Assembly: GCF_024281235.1 (NCBI RefSeq)
Contig: NZ_JAHWXY010000001.1
Coordinates: 1,302,001-1,366,000, forward strand
DNA from: Shinella daejeonensis
GTDB taxonomy: Bacteria > Pseudomonadota > Alphaproteobacteria > Rhizobiales > Rhizobiaceae
Direction of reading: 5' to 3'
Length of the DNA: 64,000 nucleotides
Under the pieces are notes generated by a model that saw only the letters and a list, made by a program, of their open reading frames with translations, was not told the origin of the DNA and did not search any database. Positions 43,507-52,514 of this stretch are shown piece after piece (the stretch's first letter is position 1; the number at the start of each line of letters is the position of its first letter). The position numbers were made by a program, and so were the translations under genes.

Positions 43507-44729
43507 GCCGTGATGCGATCGACCAGATCGGCAATGTTGACGGAGCCTCCGTAGCGCTCGGCTTTCGCCTTGAAATAGGCGATGTTGGACGCATTGGACG
43601 CGATCATCGATCCCTGGCGGGAAACCACCTCGATACCGCATTGTTCCAGGGTCGCAACCTTTCCGGGGTTGTCGGTAATGAGGTCGATGCTGTCGAAGCC
43701 GAGGTCCTTCAATATATCCGCCGCGGCCGTGTAGCTTCTCGTATCGTCGGGGAGATCGAGCGCCCTGTTGGCGGCGAACGTATCGAAGCCCTTGCTCTGA
43801 AGGGCGTATGCACGGATCTTGTCGGCAAGCCCGATCCCGCGCCCCTCCTGGCCGCGCATGTAGATCAGGCAGCCGTGTCCGCGATCGGCGATGGCGTCGA
43901 TCGCCTCCTGCAACTGTTCGCCGCAATCGCAACGCAACGAGCCGAAGGCTTCCCCCGTCAGGCATTCGGAATGCACGCGAACCAGCGGGCGGCAATCCCG
44001 GCTGGAACGCATGACAAGCGCGACATGATCCGCATCGTTTCTCCTGTCTCTGTATACGATGGCATCGAAGAGGCCCTGACGAAGCGGCATGCTACAGGCG
44101 GCCACCTTTTCAACGTCCTTTTCCAGACGCCGGCGATACGCGATCAGATCCTTTATCGTGACGATCAGCAGGTCATGGCACCGCGAGAACTCCAGCAGTT
44201 GCGGCAGGCGCGACATGGTGCCGTCATCATTGGCGATTTCACAGATGACGCCGCTGGCGTTCAATCCGGCCAGACGCGCCAGATCGGCGGAAGCCTCCGT
44301 ATGCCCGGGACGGGCCAGGACGCCGCCCGGATTTGCAATCAACGGAAAGACGTGACCGGGCCGGGCGAAATCGTCCGGGCGCGAGGACGGGTCAAACAAC
44401 GCCTTGACCGTCAAGGCGCGATCCTGCGCGGAAATCCCCGTGGTCGCACCCTGCTTGATATCGATGGAGACCGTGAAAGCGGTACGGAGCGACTCGGTAT
44501 TTTCGGCGACCATGAGAGGTATTCGCAATTCGCGCGCCCGTTCGGCGTCGATCGAGACACAGACCAGCCCGCGGGCATTGCGCATCATGAACGCAATGGC
44601 TTCCGGGGTGACGAGATCGCTGGCGATGACGAGGTCACCCTCGTTCTCCCGATCCTCATCGTCCACGACCACGACCATCCGGCCGGCCCTGATTGCCTCG
44701 ATCGCTGCCTCAATCGTTGCGAACGCCAT
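43503..44729 (-). CDS. ribBA: RibBA: 3,4-DHBP synthase fused to GTP cyclohydrolase II
   Basis: 408 aa. N-terminal DHBP synthase domain (about 1-205): VVVVDDEDRENEGDLVIA, and PGHVFPLIANPGG with PGHTEASADL. C-terminal GTP cyclohydrolase II domain: VRVHSECLTGEAFGSLRCDCGEQL (zinc Cys-x10-Cys-x-Cys) and GQEGRGIGL. These give the two starting precursors of riboflavin. Coupled to the riboflavin kinase gene downstream. No FMN riboswitch could be seen in the 218-bp upstream gap. A second set in addition to a housekeeping riboflavin operon is likely, since no other rib genes are here. Confidence 0.93.
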   Translation of the reverse strand: MAFATIEAAIEAIRAGRMVVVVDDEDRENEGDLVIASDLVTPEAIAFMMRNARGLVCVSIDAERARELRIPLMVAENTESLRTAFTVSIDIKQGATTGISAQDRALTVKALFDPSSRPDDFARPGHVFPLIANPGGVLARPGHTEASADLARLAGLNASGVICEIANDDGTMSRLPQLLEFSRCHDLLIVTIKDLIAYRRRLEKDVEKVAACSMPLRQGLFDAIVYRDRRNDADHVALVMRSSRDCRPLVRVHSECLTGEAFGSLRCDCGEQLQEAIDAIADRGHGCLIYMRGQEGRGIGLADKIRAYALQSKGFDTFAANRALDLPDDTRSYTAAADILKDLGFDSIDLITDNPGKVATLEQCGIEVVSRQGSMIASNASNIAYFKAKAERYGGSVNIADLVDRITA

Positions 44730-44947
44730 GGATAACCTCCTTCAGAAACCCGACCGTCTCGTCCCGGTCCGCATCACCGCCGGACTGCCGGAACAACAGG
44801 AGTTTGTCGGGGGAGGCATTTAAAGTCCAATACAAGGTATCGAACGTTACAATCGCGGGCAAAGATGATGCCGCCTGCCGACCGCGCAGCGGCTTGCTCC
44901 CGTCACCCCTGCCGGCTGCACGTTCGAGAACAAGAACAGGCGCAGGT

Positions 44948-45826
44948 TCAGCGACCGCGAATGATCTTCAAGAGAGCGTCTTCGGCTCCGCTCTTGTAAC
45001 GCTCGGCGTGACGAATATAGGTGAACGCCCGTTCCGGCAGCGACGAGGGCACGTGTACGAGCAGACCGGCCTCGATGGAGGGAGCCGCAACCGAAGCGGA
45101 AATCGCCGATGCCCCCATCCCCGCCTCCACCGCTCCCCGAACGCCTTCGTTCGTCGGAAGATCGAAGGAGATATGGAGTTTCTCGAAGACGCCCGCACTA
45201 CGCGCGGCATTCTCGAAGATCGACCGGGTTCCGGATCCCACTTCACGCATGACCCAGGGACTTTCCGGCCATTGACTCGGCGATATGGATTTCGCCTCCG
45301 CCCATGGATGATCGAGACCCACCACGATCACCAGCTGGTCACGGGCGATCGCCTCGACGATCAGCGAGCTGTCGTCAACGTTTCCCTCCACGAACCCGAA
45401 GTCCACGGCGCCGTCATGGATCGCCCTGACAACTTCCGTCGTGTTGCCGACGGAGAGCCTGACATCGATCTCCGGAAAGGCATTGTGGAAATCAACCAGA
45501 TATCGCGGCAGCCAGTAGCTGGCGATCGTCTGGCTGGCGAAAACGTTGAGGCTGCCCTTCTTGAGGCCGCTCAGTTCGGCCAATACAAGTTCGGCGGCTT
45601 CGGCGCGCGCCAGAACGGCCCTGGCTTCCTCAAGAAAGATCCGTCCCGCCTCGGTCAGCGTGATACCGCGGCCGACGCGATGGAAGAGCTTGGTATTGTG
45701 CCGCTCCTCAAGCGCGGCAATCGCCGTGCTCACGGCGGATTGCGCCATGTTCAGCGCTTCCGACGCCCTGGTTACATGACAGCGTTCCGCGACAGCGATG
45801 AAGATGCGTAGCTGTTCGAATGTCAT
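44948..45826 (-). CDS. LysR-family transcriptional regulator
   Basis: About 292 aa. Winged-helix N-terminus MTFEQLRIFIAVAERCHVTRASEALNMAQSAVSTAIAALEERHNTKLFHRVGRGITLTEAG, then a substrate-binding domain with VRLSVGNTTEVVRAIHDGAVDFGFVEG. A start 4 codons further up (45838, MANHM) is possible but its Shine-Dalgarno (AAGGGA) abuts the ATG. Lies between the MmsA-like and ribBA genes on the same strand instead of divergent from them, so its targets are unclear; the catabolic genes around it are candidates. Confidence 0.88.
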   Translation of the reverse strand: MTFEQLRIFIAVAERCHVTRASEALNMAQSAVSTAIAALEERHNTKLFHRVGRGITLTEAGRIFLEEARAVLARAEAAELVLAELSGLKKGSLNVFASQTIASYWLPRYLVDFHNAFPEIDVRLSVGNTTEVVRAIHDGAVDFGFVEGNVDDSSLIVEAIARDQLVIVVGLDHPWAEAKSISPSQWPESPWVMREVGSGTRSIFENAARSAGVFEKLHISFDLPTNEGVRGAVEAGMGASAISASVAAPSIEAGLLVHVPSSLPERAFTYIRHAERYKSGAEDALLKIIRGR

Positions 45827-45905
45827 GTGGTTGGCCATTCCCTTTTATAATCAGCGGGCAGAACGAGGTCGAGCCCTGCCCGCCAAACGTGGTCGTCGCC
45901 GTCGC

Positions 45906-47366
45906 TTACGACCACCTGGATGTCAGCACCTGACGACGCGTGTAGAAATTGACGCCGTCCGGCCCGTTCGCAGCCAGATCGCCGAAGATCGAGCCGCGGT
46001 TGCCTCCGAAAGAATAGTAGGCGACCGGCGACGGAACCGGCACGTTGACACCCGGCATGCCGCACAGGATCTCGCGTTCGAACAGCTGGGCCGACTTGCC
46101 GGACGAGGTGAACAGAACCGCGCCGTTGCCGAGATCGTGGGAATTGCTGAGGCGTATGGCATCCTCCAGCGTTTCGACCTGCATGACCGCCAGGACCGGG
46201 CCGAAGATTTCCTCGCGATAGATGCGCATCTCGGTGGTGACGCCCTCGAAGATGACCGGGCCGATGAAATAGCCTTTGCCATCCTTGCCGGCATCCGGAT
46301 CGCGGCAGTCGAGAACCAGCTTTGCCCCCTCGCTTTCGCCGGAGGAGATCGCGGCAAGGATTTTCTCGAACTGCTCGCGCGTGGTGACCGGCGGGACTTC
46401 GCAACCCGCATCGGCGCCCGGCGCGACCTTCATCGCCGCGGCCCCTTCGCGAAGAGCCGGCATCAGCATGTCGTGCGCCTCACCCACCGTTATGACGACC
46501 GCGATCGCCATGCAGCGCTGGCCCGCGGAATTGAAGGCGCCGTTCAGGATCGCCGAAACAGTGCTCCGGATATCCGCGTCCGGCATGACGATTGCGTGAT
46601 TCTTCGCGCCTCCAAGGGCCTGCACTCGCTTTCCGGCGGACGTCCCCGCTTCATAGACCGCCCTGGCGACAGCGCTCGACCCAACGAAGGAGACTGCCTT
46701 GACGTCCGGATGCGTGACCAGTGCGTGCGCCACTTCGCGACCGCCGTGCACGACGTTGAGCACACCGTCCGGCACACCGGCCTTGGTCAGCAGTTCGGCA
46801 AGGAAATTCGCCGCGCTCGGCGTCTTTTCGGACGGCTTCAATATGAAGGTGTTTCCGCAGGCGATCGCGACCGGGAACATCCACATCGGAATCATCGCCG
46901 GGTAGTTGAACGGCGTGATGCCGACGCAGACGCCGAGCGGACGCCGTGAGGACCGGGTGGAAACGCCCGTCGCGACGTGATCCGAATTTTCACCCTTGAG
47001 CAGTTGCGGCGCTCCCATGGCGAACTCGACGACTTCCAGACCGCGCTGGATCGAGCCGAGGGCGTCGACGACAGGCTTGCCGTGCTCGCGCGTGATGAGT
47101 TCGGCGAGTTCCTGCTTGTTGGCCTCGACCAACTCCCTGAACTTCATCAGATACCGCGCCCGCTGGGCCGGCGCGGTATCGCGCCAGCGCGGAAATGCGT
47201 CGCTGGCCGCCTGAACGGCGGCGTCCACCGTTGCAAGATCGGCATGGGAAAGCGAACCGACTTCAAGGCCGCTTGCGGGATCGATAATCGACGACGTCTG
47301 GCTGCTGGTGCCTTGCTTTCCGGCAACCAACGACGTGACCCCGGATGCTGGGAGGTGCTTGTTCAT
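45906..47366 (-). CDS. mmsA: Methylmalonate-semialdehyde dehydrogenase (CoA-acylating)-like
   Basis: 486 aa aldehyde dehydrogenase of the MMSDH type: TPFNYPAMIPMWMFPVAIACGNTFILKPSEKTPSA, FVGSSAVARAVYEAG, catalytic Cys in NSAGQRCMA, and GDLAANGPDGVNFYTR at the C-terminus. Family members convert malonate or methylmalonate semialdehyde plus CoA to acetyl- or propionyl-CoA with NAD and CO2 release. This lies next to OtnC and OtnK in the same direction, so it may finish a three-carbon aldehyde from their product, but the pathway link is inferred. Confidence 0.88.
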   Translation of the reverse strand: MNKHLPASGVTSLVAGKQGTSSQTSSIIDPASGLEVGSLSHADLATVDAAVQAASDAFPRWRDTAPAQRARYLMKFRELVEANKQELAELITREHGKPVVDALGSIQRGLEVVEFAMGAPQLLKGENSDHVATGVSTRSSRRPLGVCVGITPFNYPAMIPMWMFPVAIACGNTFILKPSEKTPSAANFLAELLTKAGVPDGVLNVVHGGREVAHALVTHPDVKAVSFVGSSAVARAVYEAGTSAGKRVQALGGAKNHAIVMPDADIRSTVSAILNGAFNSAGQRCMAIAVVITVGEAHDMLMPALREGAAAMKVAPGADAGCEVPPVTTREQFEKILAAISSGESEGAKLVLDCRDPDAGKDGKGYFIGPVIFEGVTTEMRIYREEIFGPVLAVMQVETLEDAIRLSNSHDLGNGAVLFTSSGKSAQLFEREILCGMPGVNVPVPSPVAYYSFGGNRGSIFGDLAANGPDGVNFYTRRQVLTSRWS

Positions 47367-47395
47367 CCTAAAATGCTCCTTGGTGAAAAGCGTCG

Positions 47396-48037
47396 TTAAC
47401 GCGCGCCGTAGCTCTTGTAGCGCTCGACGGCGGTCTGCATTTCCTCGGGGGTGAGGTATTGAATCTGCCCAGCCTGAAGAGCCGCGATGTACTGGCGGCA
47501 GAGAACTTCAAGGCGCAATGCCGTGGCCATGGCCTTGTCGATCGTCCGGCCGTGGCAGATCATTCCGTGATTGCCGAGCAGGCAGGCGGTACGATCGACA
47601 AGGGCATTTGCCGCAGCGATGCCGAGCGCGGGAGAACCGAACGTCACATACGGCGTGCATGGCACGTCATATCCACCGAACGATGCGACCATATAATGGA
47701 AGGACGGAAGCGGCCTGCGTGTCGCGGCAACGGCCACGCAGTGATCGGAATGGGTGTGGACAATGGCGTTCGCCTCGGGGCAGCGCTCGTAGATCGACGT
47801 ATGCATCGACCATTCGCTCGACGGCTTTGCCTGCCCTTCGACAGGTTTTCCATCCTGAACCAGAACGAAAGAATCCGGGCGGATCGTCTCCGCGGAGCAG
47901 CCCGCGGGAGAAATGAGCATGCCGCCGTCGACACGCACGCTGATGTTGCCGGCAGCGAGAAAGATCAGGCCGAGCCGGTCCAGTTCGATGTAGACCCGGC
48001 AGAGATCGTCGCGCAATTGTTCGTGCTGATCGCCCAT
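47396..48037 (-). CDS. otnC: Class II aldolase, OtnC-like
   Basis: 213 aa of the class II aldolase/adducin fold. Zinc His in VHTHSDHCVAVA and LLGNHGMICHGR, N-terminal AAGNISVRVDGG and catalytic Glu in KPSSEWSMHTSIYE. OtnC splits 3-oxo-tetronate 4-phosphate to dihydroxyacetone phosphate and CO2. Its start overlaps the OtnK stop (TGATG). The long upstream open frame is OtnK in another frame. Together with OtnK it forms a textbook four-carbon acid-sugar pair. Confidence 0.88.
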   Translation of the reverse strand: MGDQHEQLRDDLCRVYIELDRLGLIFLAAGNISVRVDGGMLISPAGCSAETIRPDSFVLVQDGKPVEGQAKPSSEWSMHTSIYERCPEANAIVHTHSDHCVAVAATRRPLPSFHYMVASFGGYDVPCTPYVTFGSPALGIAAANALVDRTACLLGNHGMICHGRTIDKAMATALRLEVLCRQYIAALQAGQIQYLTPEEMQTAVERYKSYGAR

Positions 48038-49326
48038 CAAAACGTTCCTGCTTCCATTGCTGCCAGACGCTCGTTGAAAACGTCCACGCCGCCGAGTTTC
48101 CCGGATTTCAGGCAAAGCCCGATCGGCTTGCCGATATCCCCGATCGCCAGAGGGATGTTGCCGTTGATCTGCGCTCCGGCCTGGAGTTTCCGGATACCGA
48201 GTGCGCCGATCACCGCACCCGATGTCTCGCCGCCGGCCACGACGAGCCGCGACACTCCACGCTGCGTCAGTCCCACGGCCACAGTTCCAAGGACATTCTC
48301 GACAATCGCTGCGGACTCCATACGGCCGAACCTGGCTTGCACCTTCGACACCTGATCGGGAGACGCGGACATCGCAATCGCCAGCGGGCGTGAGCCGATC
48401 CGGCCTTCCGCCCAGGCTAGACTTTGCTCGGCGATCTGCGACGCGCATTCCGGGCCGAGAAGATCGAGGAACAGCACCTCGCCGCCGCCGTCGCGAAACA
48501 CCTCGAGCTGCCGGAGCGTCTGAGGCGAGCAACTGCCCGCAAGGATCGCCCCCGGTCCCGCGACCGGCGGAAGAGGCGCCGGCGAAAGATCGCCGGATAT
48601 CAGCCCGCGCTCCCGCCAGAGCGCCGGGTAGTAGCCCGCGATGGTGTTGTTTCCGGTCATCACCCTGTCGTCGACCGTCAGATCGGCAAGGCTGGCCATG
48701 TCCTCTTCGCAGATGGCATCCGCGATGATGTATCTCTTCCCCGCGCGCAGCATCTCTTGCAGATGGGCGCGCATGGCGTCCTTCCCTTCGGCGACGACGT
48801 GTCTGGGCAAAAGTCCGACCCTCACGCCGGTTTGCGGCGTCAGGACCTTCACCAGGTCGGATTCCGTCATCGGCGTCAGCGGATCGAACCGCCTTGGCGA
48901 TTCCGAGAGAAGCTGCCCTTCGAAGAAGAGGTGCCCATTATAGACGCTGCGGTGACGAGCCGGGTTCGCGGGGATGAAGAACACATGGTCCGCACCCGTA
49001 AAATCCGAAAGAACGTCCGTGCAGCAGCCGATATTGCCGGCCGGCGTTGAGTCGAACGTCCCGCAATACTTGAAGAAGAACTGCCGGGGCGATCTTTGCG
49101 CCAGCCATCTGGTCGTCTCCAACATCTGCGCCGTGGCTTCTTCCGGAGGCGCGACACGCGATTTGAGCGCCACGACGGCAACGGGCGCGTCCGGATCGGG
49201 CGCGCCATCCGGAACGCCGACCCGAACGTCCACCTTGATGCCCGATGCGACCATCAGGCTCGCAAGGTCCATCGCCCCCGTCAGGTCGTCGCCGATCGCG
49301 CCGAAAAGCAAGTTCTCTGTCATCAC
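48037..49326 (-). CDS. otnK: 3-oxo-tetronate kinase, OtnK-like
   Basis: 429 aa four-carbon acid sugar kinase (DUF1537 type). N-terminal GAIGDDLTGAMDLASLMVASG is the sugar-acid-binding domain, and SRLVVAGGETSGAVIGALG belongs to the nucleotide-binding C-terminal domain. It phosphorylates 3-oxo-tetronate using ATP, producing the OtnC substrate. Coupled to otnC by a one-base overlap. The dehydrogenase usually present in this pathway (LtnD or PdxA2) is not next to it. Confidence 0.88.
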   Translation of the reverse strand: MMTENLLFGAIGDDLTGAMDLASLMVASGIKVDVRVGVPDGAPDPDAPVAVVALKSRVAPPEEATAQMLETTRWLAQRSPRQFFFKYCGTFDSTPAGNIGCCTDVLSDFTGADHVFFIPANPARHRSVYNGHLFFEGQLLSESPRRFDPLTPMTESDLVKVLTPQTGVRVGLLPRHVVAEGKDAMRAHLQEMLRAGKRYIIADAICEEDMASLADLTVDDRVMTGNNTIAGYYPALWRERGLISGDLSPAPLPPVAGPGAILAGSCSPQTLRQLEVFRDGGGEVLFLDLLGPECASQIAEQSLAWAEGRIGSRPLAIAMSASPDQVSKVQARFGRMESAAIVENVLGTVAVGLTQRGVSRLVVAGGETSGAVIGALGIRKLQAGAQINGNIPLAIGDIGKPIGLCLKSGKLGGVDVFNERLAAMEAGTF

Positions 49327-49337
49327 CCGCTCTCGTC

Positions 49338-50711
49338 TTACGCCTCTTGACCCCGAAAGGCCCCGCGGTAGCGGGCGGCCGGATGGCGATCGTTGAGGAC
49401 CGGGCCGCGACCCGGAAACAGCTTTTCGCGAAGCGTGCCGGATGCGTATTCCGTCTGCACGAGGCCACGCTTCTGAAGGACCGGGGTGACATGCTCGACG
49501 AAATCCTGAAACGAATTCGGCATCAGCTGGTACATCACATTGATGCCGTCGACGCCGGCCTCCTGCCAGGCTGTCAGCTTGTCGGCGATCTGTTCCGGCG
49601 TTCCCACCACGCGCGTGCTATGGGCGTGAAGGCGGCCGATATCGCGGACGGTGCTGCGCTTGCCTCCGCTTCCCTGCTGCAGCGCCTTGAGATGACCCTG
49701 CACGCCTTCCGCCTTCATGTCGTCGATCGCCTGGTCCGGGTCGAGCATGCCGAGATCGATGCCCATGTCGCGACCGACATGCGCGAGGAGACCTTCCTCG
49801 CTCAGCCACTGGTCGAGTTCCTCCGACTTGCGGCTTGCCTCCGCCTCGGTGCTTCCGACCACGAACGAAAGGCCCTGGACGAACTGGATGTCGTCGGCCC
49901 GGCGGCCCGCCGCCTCGGCGGCGGCGCGCATTTCCGTGATCACCTTGCGCGCGCCTTCGGGATTGATGCTGAGAAGGAACGTGCCTTCCGCATTGCTGGC
50001 GGCGAATGCCCGCCCCGCACTCGAGGTTCCTGCCTGATAGAGGATGGGAATGCGCTGCGGCGACGGCGACGAAAGCTGCGGGCCGGCAACCTTGTAACGA
50101 TTGCCGACGTGGTTGATACGGTGAACCTTGGAAGGATCGGCGTAAACGCCCGTCTCCTTGTCGTCCAGAATGGCCCCTTCGTCCCAGGAGCCTTCCCAGA
50201 GCTTGTAGAGGACATCGAGATATTCCTCGGCCCAGGCATAGCGCTCGTCATGCCGCACGATCTTGTCGAAGCCGAAATTCCGGGCGGCGTTGTTGCTGAT
50301 GCCGGTAACGATGTTCCAGCCGATCCGGCCGCGGCTCAGATGATCGAGCGTCGCGACACGCTTGGCAAAATTGAACGGATGCTCCTGCATCATCGAACTC
50401 GTGAAGACGAGGCCGAGGTTTTCGGTCGCGCCCACGAGAGCCGAACACAAGGCACCCGAGTCGTTGATCGGAATCTGGATCGCCTCCTTGACGAACAGGT
50501 CGGGGCTTCCCTTGTAGATGCCGTCCATGCCGGTCACGTCAGCGACAAAGAGGCAGTCGAACTTTCCGCGCTCCAGAAGGCCGGCCAGGTTCTTCCACAT
50601 ATCGATATTGGTGAATTCGGACTGCCTGGCGTCCGGGTGACGCCACAAGCCGTGATAAATGTGCGAAACCGCGTTGTTTACAAATGCGTTGAAGACGAGG
50701 CGCTTCGCCAT
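49338..50711 (-). CDS. LLM-class flavin-dependent monooxygenase (NtaA/SnaA/DszA family)
   Basis: 457 aa from the ATG at 50711 (AGGA 9 bases before). Bacterial luciferase-like fold with LVFNAFVNN, LDHLSRGRIGWNIVTGISNNAARNFG, the SSPSPQRIPILYQAGTSSAGRAFAA segment and VGTPEQIADKL. These enzymes use FMNH2 delivered by a separate flavin reductase and oxygen to attack amine, sulfur or nitrogen compounds. The partner reductase could be the gene at 62308. The chemistry of the substrate is not encoded visibly; sulfur compounds are common for this family. Confidence 0.88.
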   Translation of the reverse strand: MAKRLVFNAFVNNAVSHIYHGLWRHPDARQSEFTNIDMWKNLAGLLERGKFDCLFVADVTGMDGIYKGSPDLFVKEAIQIPINDSGALCSALVGATENLGLVFTSSMMQEHPFNFAKRVATLDHLSRGRIGWNIVTGISNNAARNFGFDKIVRHDERYAWAEEYLDVLYKLWEGSWDEGAILDDKETGVYADPSKVHRINHVGNRYKVAGPQLSSPSPQRIPILYQAGTSSAGRAFAASNAEGTFLLSINPEGARKVITEMRAAAEAAGRRADDIQFVQGLSFVVGSTEAEASRKSEELDQWLSEEGLLAHVGRDMGIDLGMLDPDQAIDDMKAEGVQGHLKALQQGSGGKRSTVRDIGRLHAHSTRVVGTPEQIADKLTAWQEAGVDGINVMYQLMPNSFQDFVEHVTPVLQKRGLVQTEYASGTLREKLFPGRGPVLNDRHPAARYRGAFRGQEA

Positions 50712-50813
50712 TTCCGGCATTCCTTCCATTAGATATAGCATCGTCATCAGGCGGCAATGGCTCGATCGCCACCTGTGATTTTCGGACAGGTTCTTCCCAG
50801 TTCGTGGATAATG

Positions 50814-52070
50814 TCAGACCGCGCCGACGACCCACTGGAATGGCGGAGCGGTGCCATTGACCGCGTAATCGCCGATGATGCGCTGCTTGTAGACCCGCGG
50901 GTTGTGGCACGCGATGGTGCGCACGTTGCGCCAGTGACGATCGAGACCGACATCCTTCTTGGTGCTGGACGCGCCGAGCGTGTCGAACGCCTTGGTGGCC
51001 GCATCGAGGACCAGATCGATGACCACCGTCTGGGCCTGAGCCGTCTCCAGTTCCACAATCGAGAAAGCGCGTTCAGCCGCTTCCTGATCGCCGGAGGCCG
51101 CCAGGTCGGCAGCGCGTTGCAGGCTTCTGGCCACCTGCATGACGGTCGCGCCGGCGGCATAGGCCGCACCGCGCATCTGGCCCACGAGCTGGAGGATTTG
51201 CGGATCGTTCGACGAGCGGCTGCCTGCGCCGTGGGAATAAACGCGGGTTCTGGCGGCGACCAGTCGCGCGGTGTCGCCGGTCACGGCGCGTCCCACGCCT
51301 GCGATCGTTGCAAGATGGTAGAGCTGGAAGAAGGCGGTCGCATAGCCAAACCGGCTGGACAAGGGACGAACCTCCATGGCGTCGACCCTGACGTTTGTGA
51401 AGTGGGCCGAACCGCTTGCGGTGAGCGTCTGACCGAAACCGTCCCAGTCGTCGATGATTTCGACGCCTTCCTCATGGCGGGCGACCATGGCGATCACCGG
51501 CTCGCCATCGTCGTTGTCGGCCGAAACCTCGACCCAATCAGCGTAGAGCGATCCGGTCGTGTAATATTTGGAGCCGTCCACGCGCAGGACGTCACCGGTG
51601 CCCGTGAGACGTGTCGCCAGCGACTGCTGCATGGCTTTCGGGCCGATCTCGGCCATGGCGTTGCCGACGGTCTGCTTGTTGCCGACCTTGGTCAGCCAGC
51701 GCTCCGCGAACGGGGTCGGGCCGAAGTTGAGAAGGTCTTCGACAAAAGCGAAATGGCCACGCAACGCCTGGGCGATATTGGAGTCGGCTTCGCCCAGCTC
51801 GATCAGAAGGGCGAAGAACTCGGGGAGCGACGCATTGAAGCCGAAATAGTCCGTCGGCACGCGCAATGCGCCAAAGCCGGTGGCCTTGAGTTCGGCAATG
51901 GCGTCTACGGGGAGGCCACGGTTCAGATCACGCTCGATCGCGCCTTCCCGGATTTTCGCAAGCACAGGCCGGAAGTTCTCGGCCAGGGCCTCGTAGCGGG
52001 CTGTCGGCTCCGTACCCCATGCAAGGTTCGCGGGAAGTGCCAGTGGTTCGTCTACTTTAGAATTGAGCAT
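50814..52070 (-). CDS. Acyl-CoA dehydrogenase-fold flavoprotein (DszC/SfnC-like)
   Basis: 418 aa. Acyl-CoA dehydrogenase-like domains in order: an N-terminal helical domain, a mid beta domain with TGSLYADWVEVSADND, and a C-terminal helical bundle starting VGRAVTGDTARL. It lacks the usual catalytic Glu pattern and fits the FMNH2-dependent DszC/SfnC type that pairs with LLM monooxygenases. Just upstream of the LLM gene in the same direction, which supports a joint function. Confidence 0.8.
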   Translation of the reverse strand: MLNSKVDEPLALPANLAWGTEPTARYEALAENFRPVLAKIREGAIERDLNRGLPVDAIAELKATGFGALRVPTDYFGFNASLPEFFALLIELGEADSNIAQALRGHFAFVEDLLNFGPTPFAERWLTKVGNKQTVGNAMAEIGPKAMQQSLATRLTGTGDVLRVDGSKYYTTGSLYADWVEVSADNDDGEPVIAMVARHEEGVEIIDDWDGFGQTLTASGSAHFTNVRVDAMEVRPLSSRFGYATAFFQLYHLATIAGVGRAVTGDTARLVAARTRVYSHGAGSRSSNDPQILQLVGQMRGAAYAAGATVMQVARSLQRAADLAASGDQEAAERAFSIVELETAQAQTVVIDLVLDAATKAFDTLGASSTKKDVGLDRHWRNVRTIACHNPRVYKQRIIGDYAVNGTAPPFQWVVGAV

Positions 52071-52436
52071 ATCGGCTACCAGACCAGGTTAGTTGAAATT
52101 GCAGCAAGAGCGTTGTCGAAGCTCGGCTGAGCCACGGCATTTACGGGTGGAGGATGCTTGCCAACGGCATTTCATTTCTGACCCCCATTCGGCGTCGCAT
52201 CGGGACAAGGGGTCCCGACCGCTCCTCCAAGCGACCGATGACGCCAAGATCGCTGAAGGGTGCCGGCTTGTCCAACAACGGGTGCAGAACGTATCAATCA
52301 CTCAGGGAGATGAATGCGGCTGGAAGGGGCCGCATCGCCGCTCGCAACAGCCTGATACCACTCGATTTTCCCGATTCCACGCTTGGCGTCATATCTGGAT
52401 CGCTGTGCTATCCGGAGCGGACCGACGGCAATAGGA

Positions 52437-52464
52437 CAAGCGCGGAAACCTGCGTTCCCGCGCT
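52437..52464. terminator. Hairpin in the 444-bp gap beyond the sugar ABC operon
   Basis: AAGCGCGG and CCGCGCTT 8-bp arms, with a further AAC/GTT pair inside. It lies downstream (minus strand) of the permease that ends at 52515. I see no supportable gene in 52071-52514. Confidence 0.45.
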
Positions 52465-52514
52465 TGCAAAATACATTCTTCCCGGCTTGAAAATGCCAGC
52501 CGCCAGCCGGGCGT

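Noticed and set aside
44730-44947. Possible FMN riboswitch upstream of ribBA
   Set aside because: No RFN-element consensus could be recognised in the 218 bases.
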